Below are positions 63,947 through 64,000 of a DNA stretch of 64,000 nucleotides, one piece after another. Source of the stretch: Pseudarthrobacter sp. NamB4 (lineage in GTDB: Bacteria > Actinomycetota > Actinomycetes > Actinomycetales > Micrococcaceae); assembly GCF_005796185.1 (NCBI RefSeq), contig NZ_VAHM01000001.1:62001-126000 (forward strand), read 5' to 3'. A program made the position numbers and the translations under genes. The stretch's first letter is position 1. The number at the start of each line of letters is the position of its first letter. Under the pieces are notes generated by a model that had not been told where the DNA came from, did not search any database, and worked only from the letters and a program-made list of their open reading frames with translations.

Positions 63947-64000
63947 ATGACTTCCAGCCCTGCCACGTCCGCTGCCGGCGCCCTCGCTGCAGACCACCCG
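63947..64000 (+). CDS. hemE: First 18 codons of a truncated gene, probably uroporphyrinogen decarboxylase
   Basis: ATG 63947 opens a frame (MTSSPATSAAGALAADHP) that runs off the right edge. The visible peptide is an unconserved Ala/Ser-rich start, so the assignment rests on position: hemE is commonly divergent from hemA in Arthrobacter and relatives. A CACAAT hexamer lies 7 nt upstream, consistent with a leaderless transcript. Confidence 0.45.
   Translation, partial: MTSSPATSAAGALAADHP

Overview
The window is a high-GC actinobacterial chromosome segment, most like Arthrobacter/Pseudarthrobacter (Micrococcaceae). The evidence is the strong G/C third-position bias, many GTG starts, the actinobacterial DAP genes (dapC-type aminotransferase, long dapD), an ECF sigma factor of SigE type with an adjacent anti-sigma factor and tatB, DUF3117 and DUF3107 proteins, and a divergent hemA with a probable hemE. 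The assignment rests on family resemblance only; no database search was run. Coding density is very high. I see no tRNA, rRNA, CRISPR array, insertion sequence or prophage gene.

Layout. 0-3.4 kb: a truncated MFS exporter, a decayed LysR regulator beside it, an N-acetylglucosamine-kinase-like sugar kinase and a pirin. 3.6-7.2 kb: a four-gene OpuC/OsmVWXY-type compatible-solute ABC importer. 7.3-9.4 kb: AlaA-type aminotransferase and PPK2. 9.4-15.6 kb: xseB-xseA, a membrane protein, ispH, rmuC and ychF. 15.7-23.2 kb: an oligopeptide-type ABC importer with two lipoproteins, two permeases and one fused double ATPase. 23.2-29.9 kb: SGNH hydrolase, typA, a small protein, ferredoxin, dapC and gltA. 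30-41.5 kb: galE, a TetR regulator, an unknown protein, a lysozyme-like protein, divergent dapD/dapE, a glutamate ABC importer (gluA-gluB-gluC-gluD), a LOG-family protein, a DivIVA-like protein and a PIG-V-like mannosyltransferase. 41.7-49 kb: DUF3117, O-methyltransferase, sigE, anti-sigma, tatB, mrp, a DUF1003 protein, an MgtE-N/CBS protein and a general-stress-like protein. 49-56 kb: an M24 peptidase, a PHP phosphoesterase, an orphan DNA methyltransferase, a DEAD-box helicase and an RNB ribonuclease. 56-62.3 kb: thiE, a TPP riboswitch driving thiO-thiS-thiG, small proteins, a TetR regulator and a MoeB-rhodanese protein. 62.3-64 kb: an inverted-repeat cluster, hemA and the first codons of a probable hemE.

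How the genes work together. dapC, dapD and dapE are three steps of the succinylase route to meso-DAP and lysine, spread over 8 kb. sigE, its anti-sigma factor and tatB form an envelope-stress/protein-export block. thiE/O/S/G, probably with the MoeB-type activator downstream, make the two halves of thiamine phosphate. Three ABC importers cover compatible solutes, peptides and glutamate.

Most unusual points: a cluster of six oppositely oriented ~18-bp repeats between moeB and hemA; a perfect 19+2+19 bp palindrome inside a coding sequence; about fourteen genes with a -10-like hexamer exactly 6-8 nt before the start codon (leaderless transcription); a freshly decayed LysR gene; a solitary beta-class DNA methyltransferase; and an MgtE regulatory module with no channel domain. 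I did not find a convincing wholly new multi-gene system.
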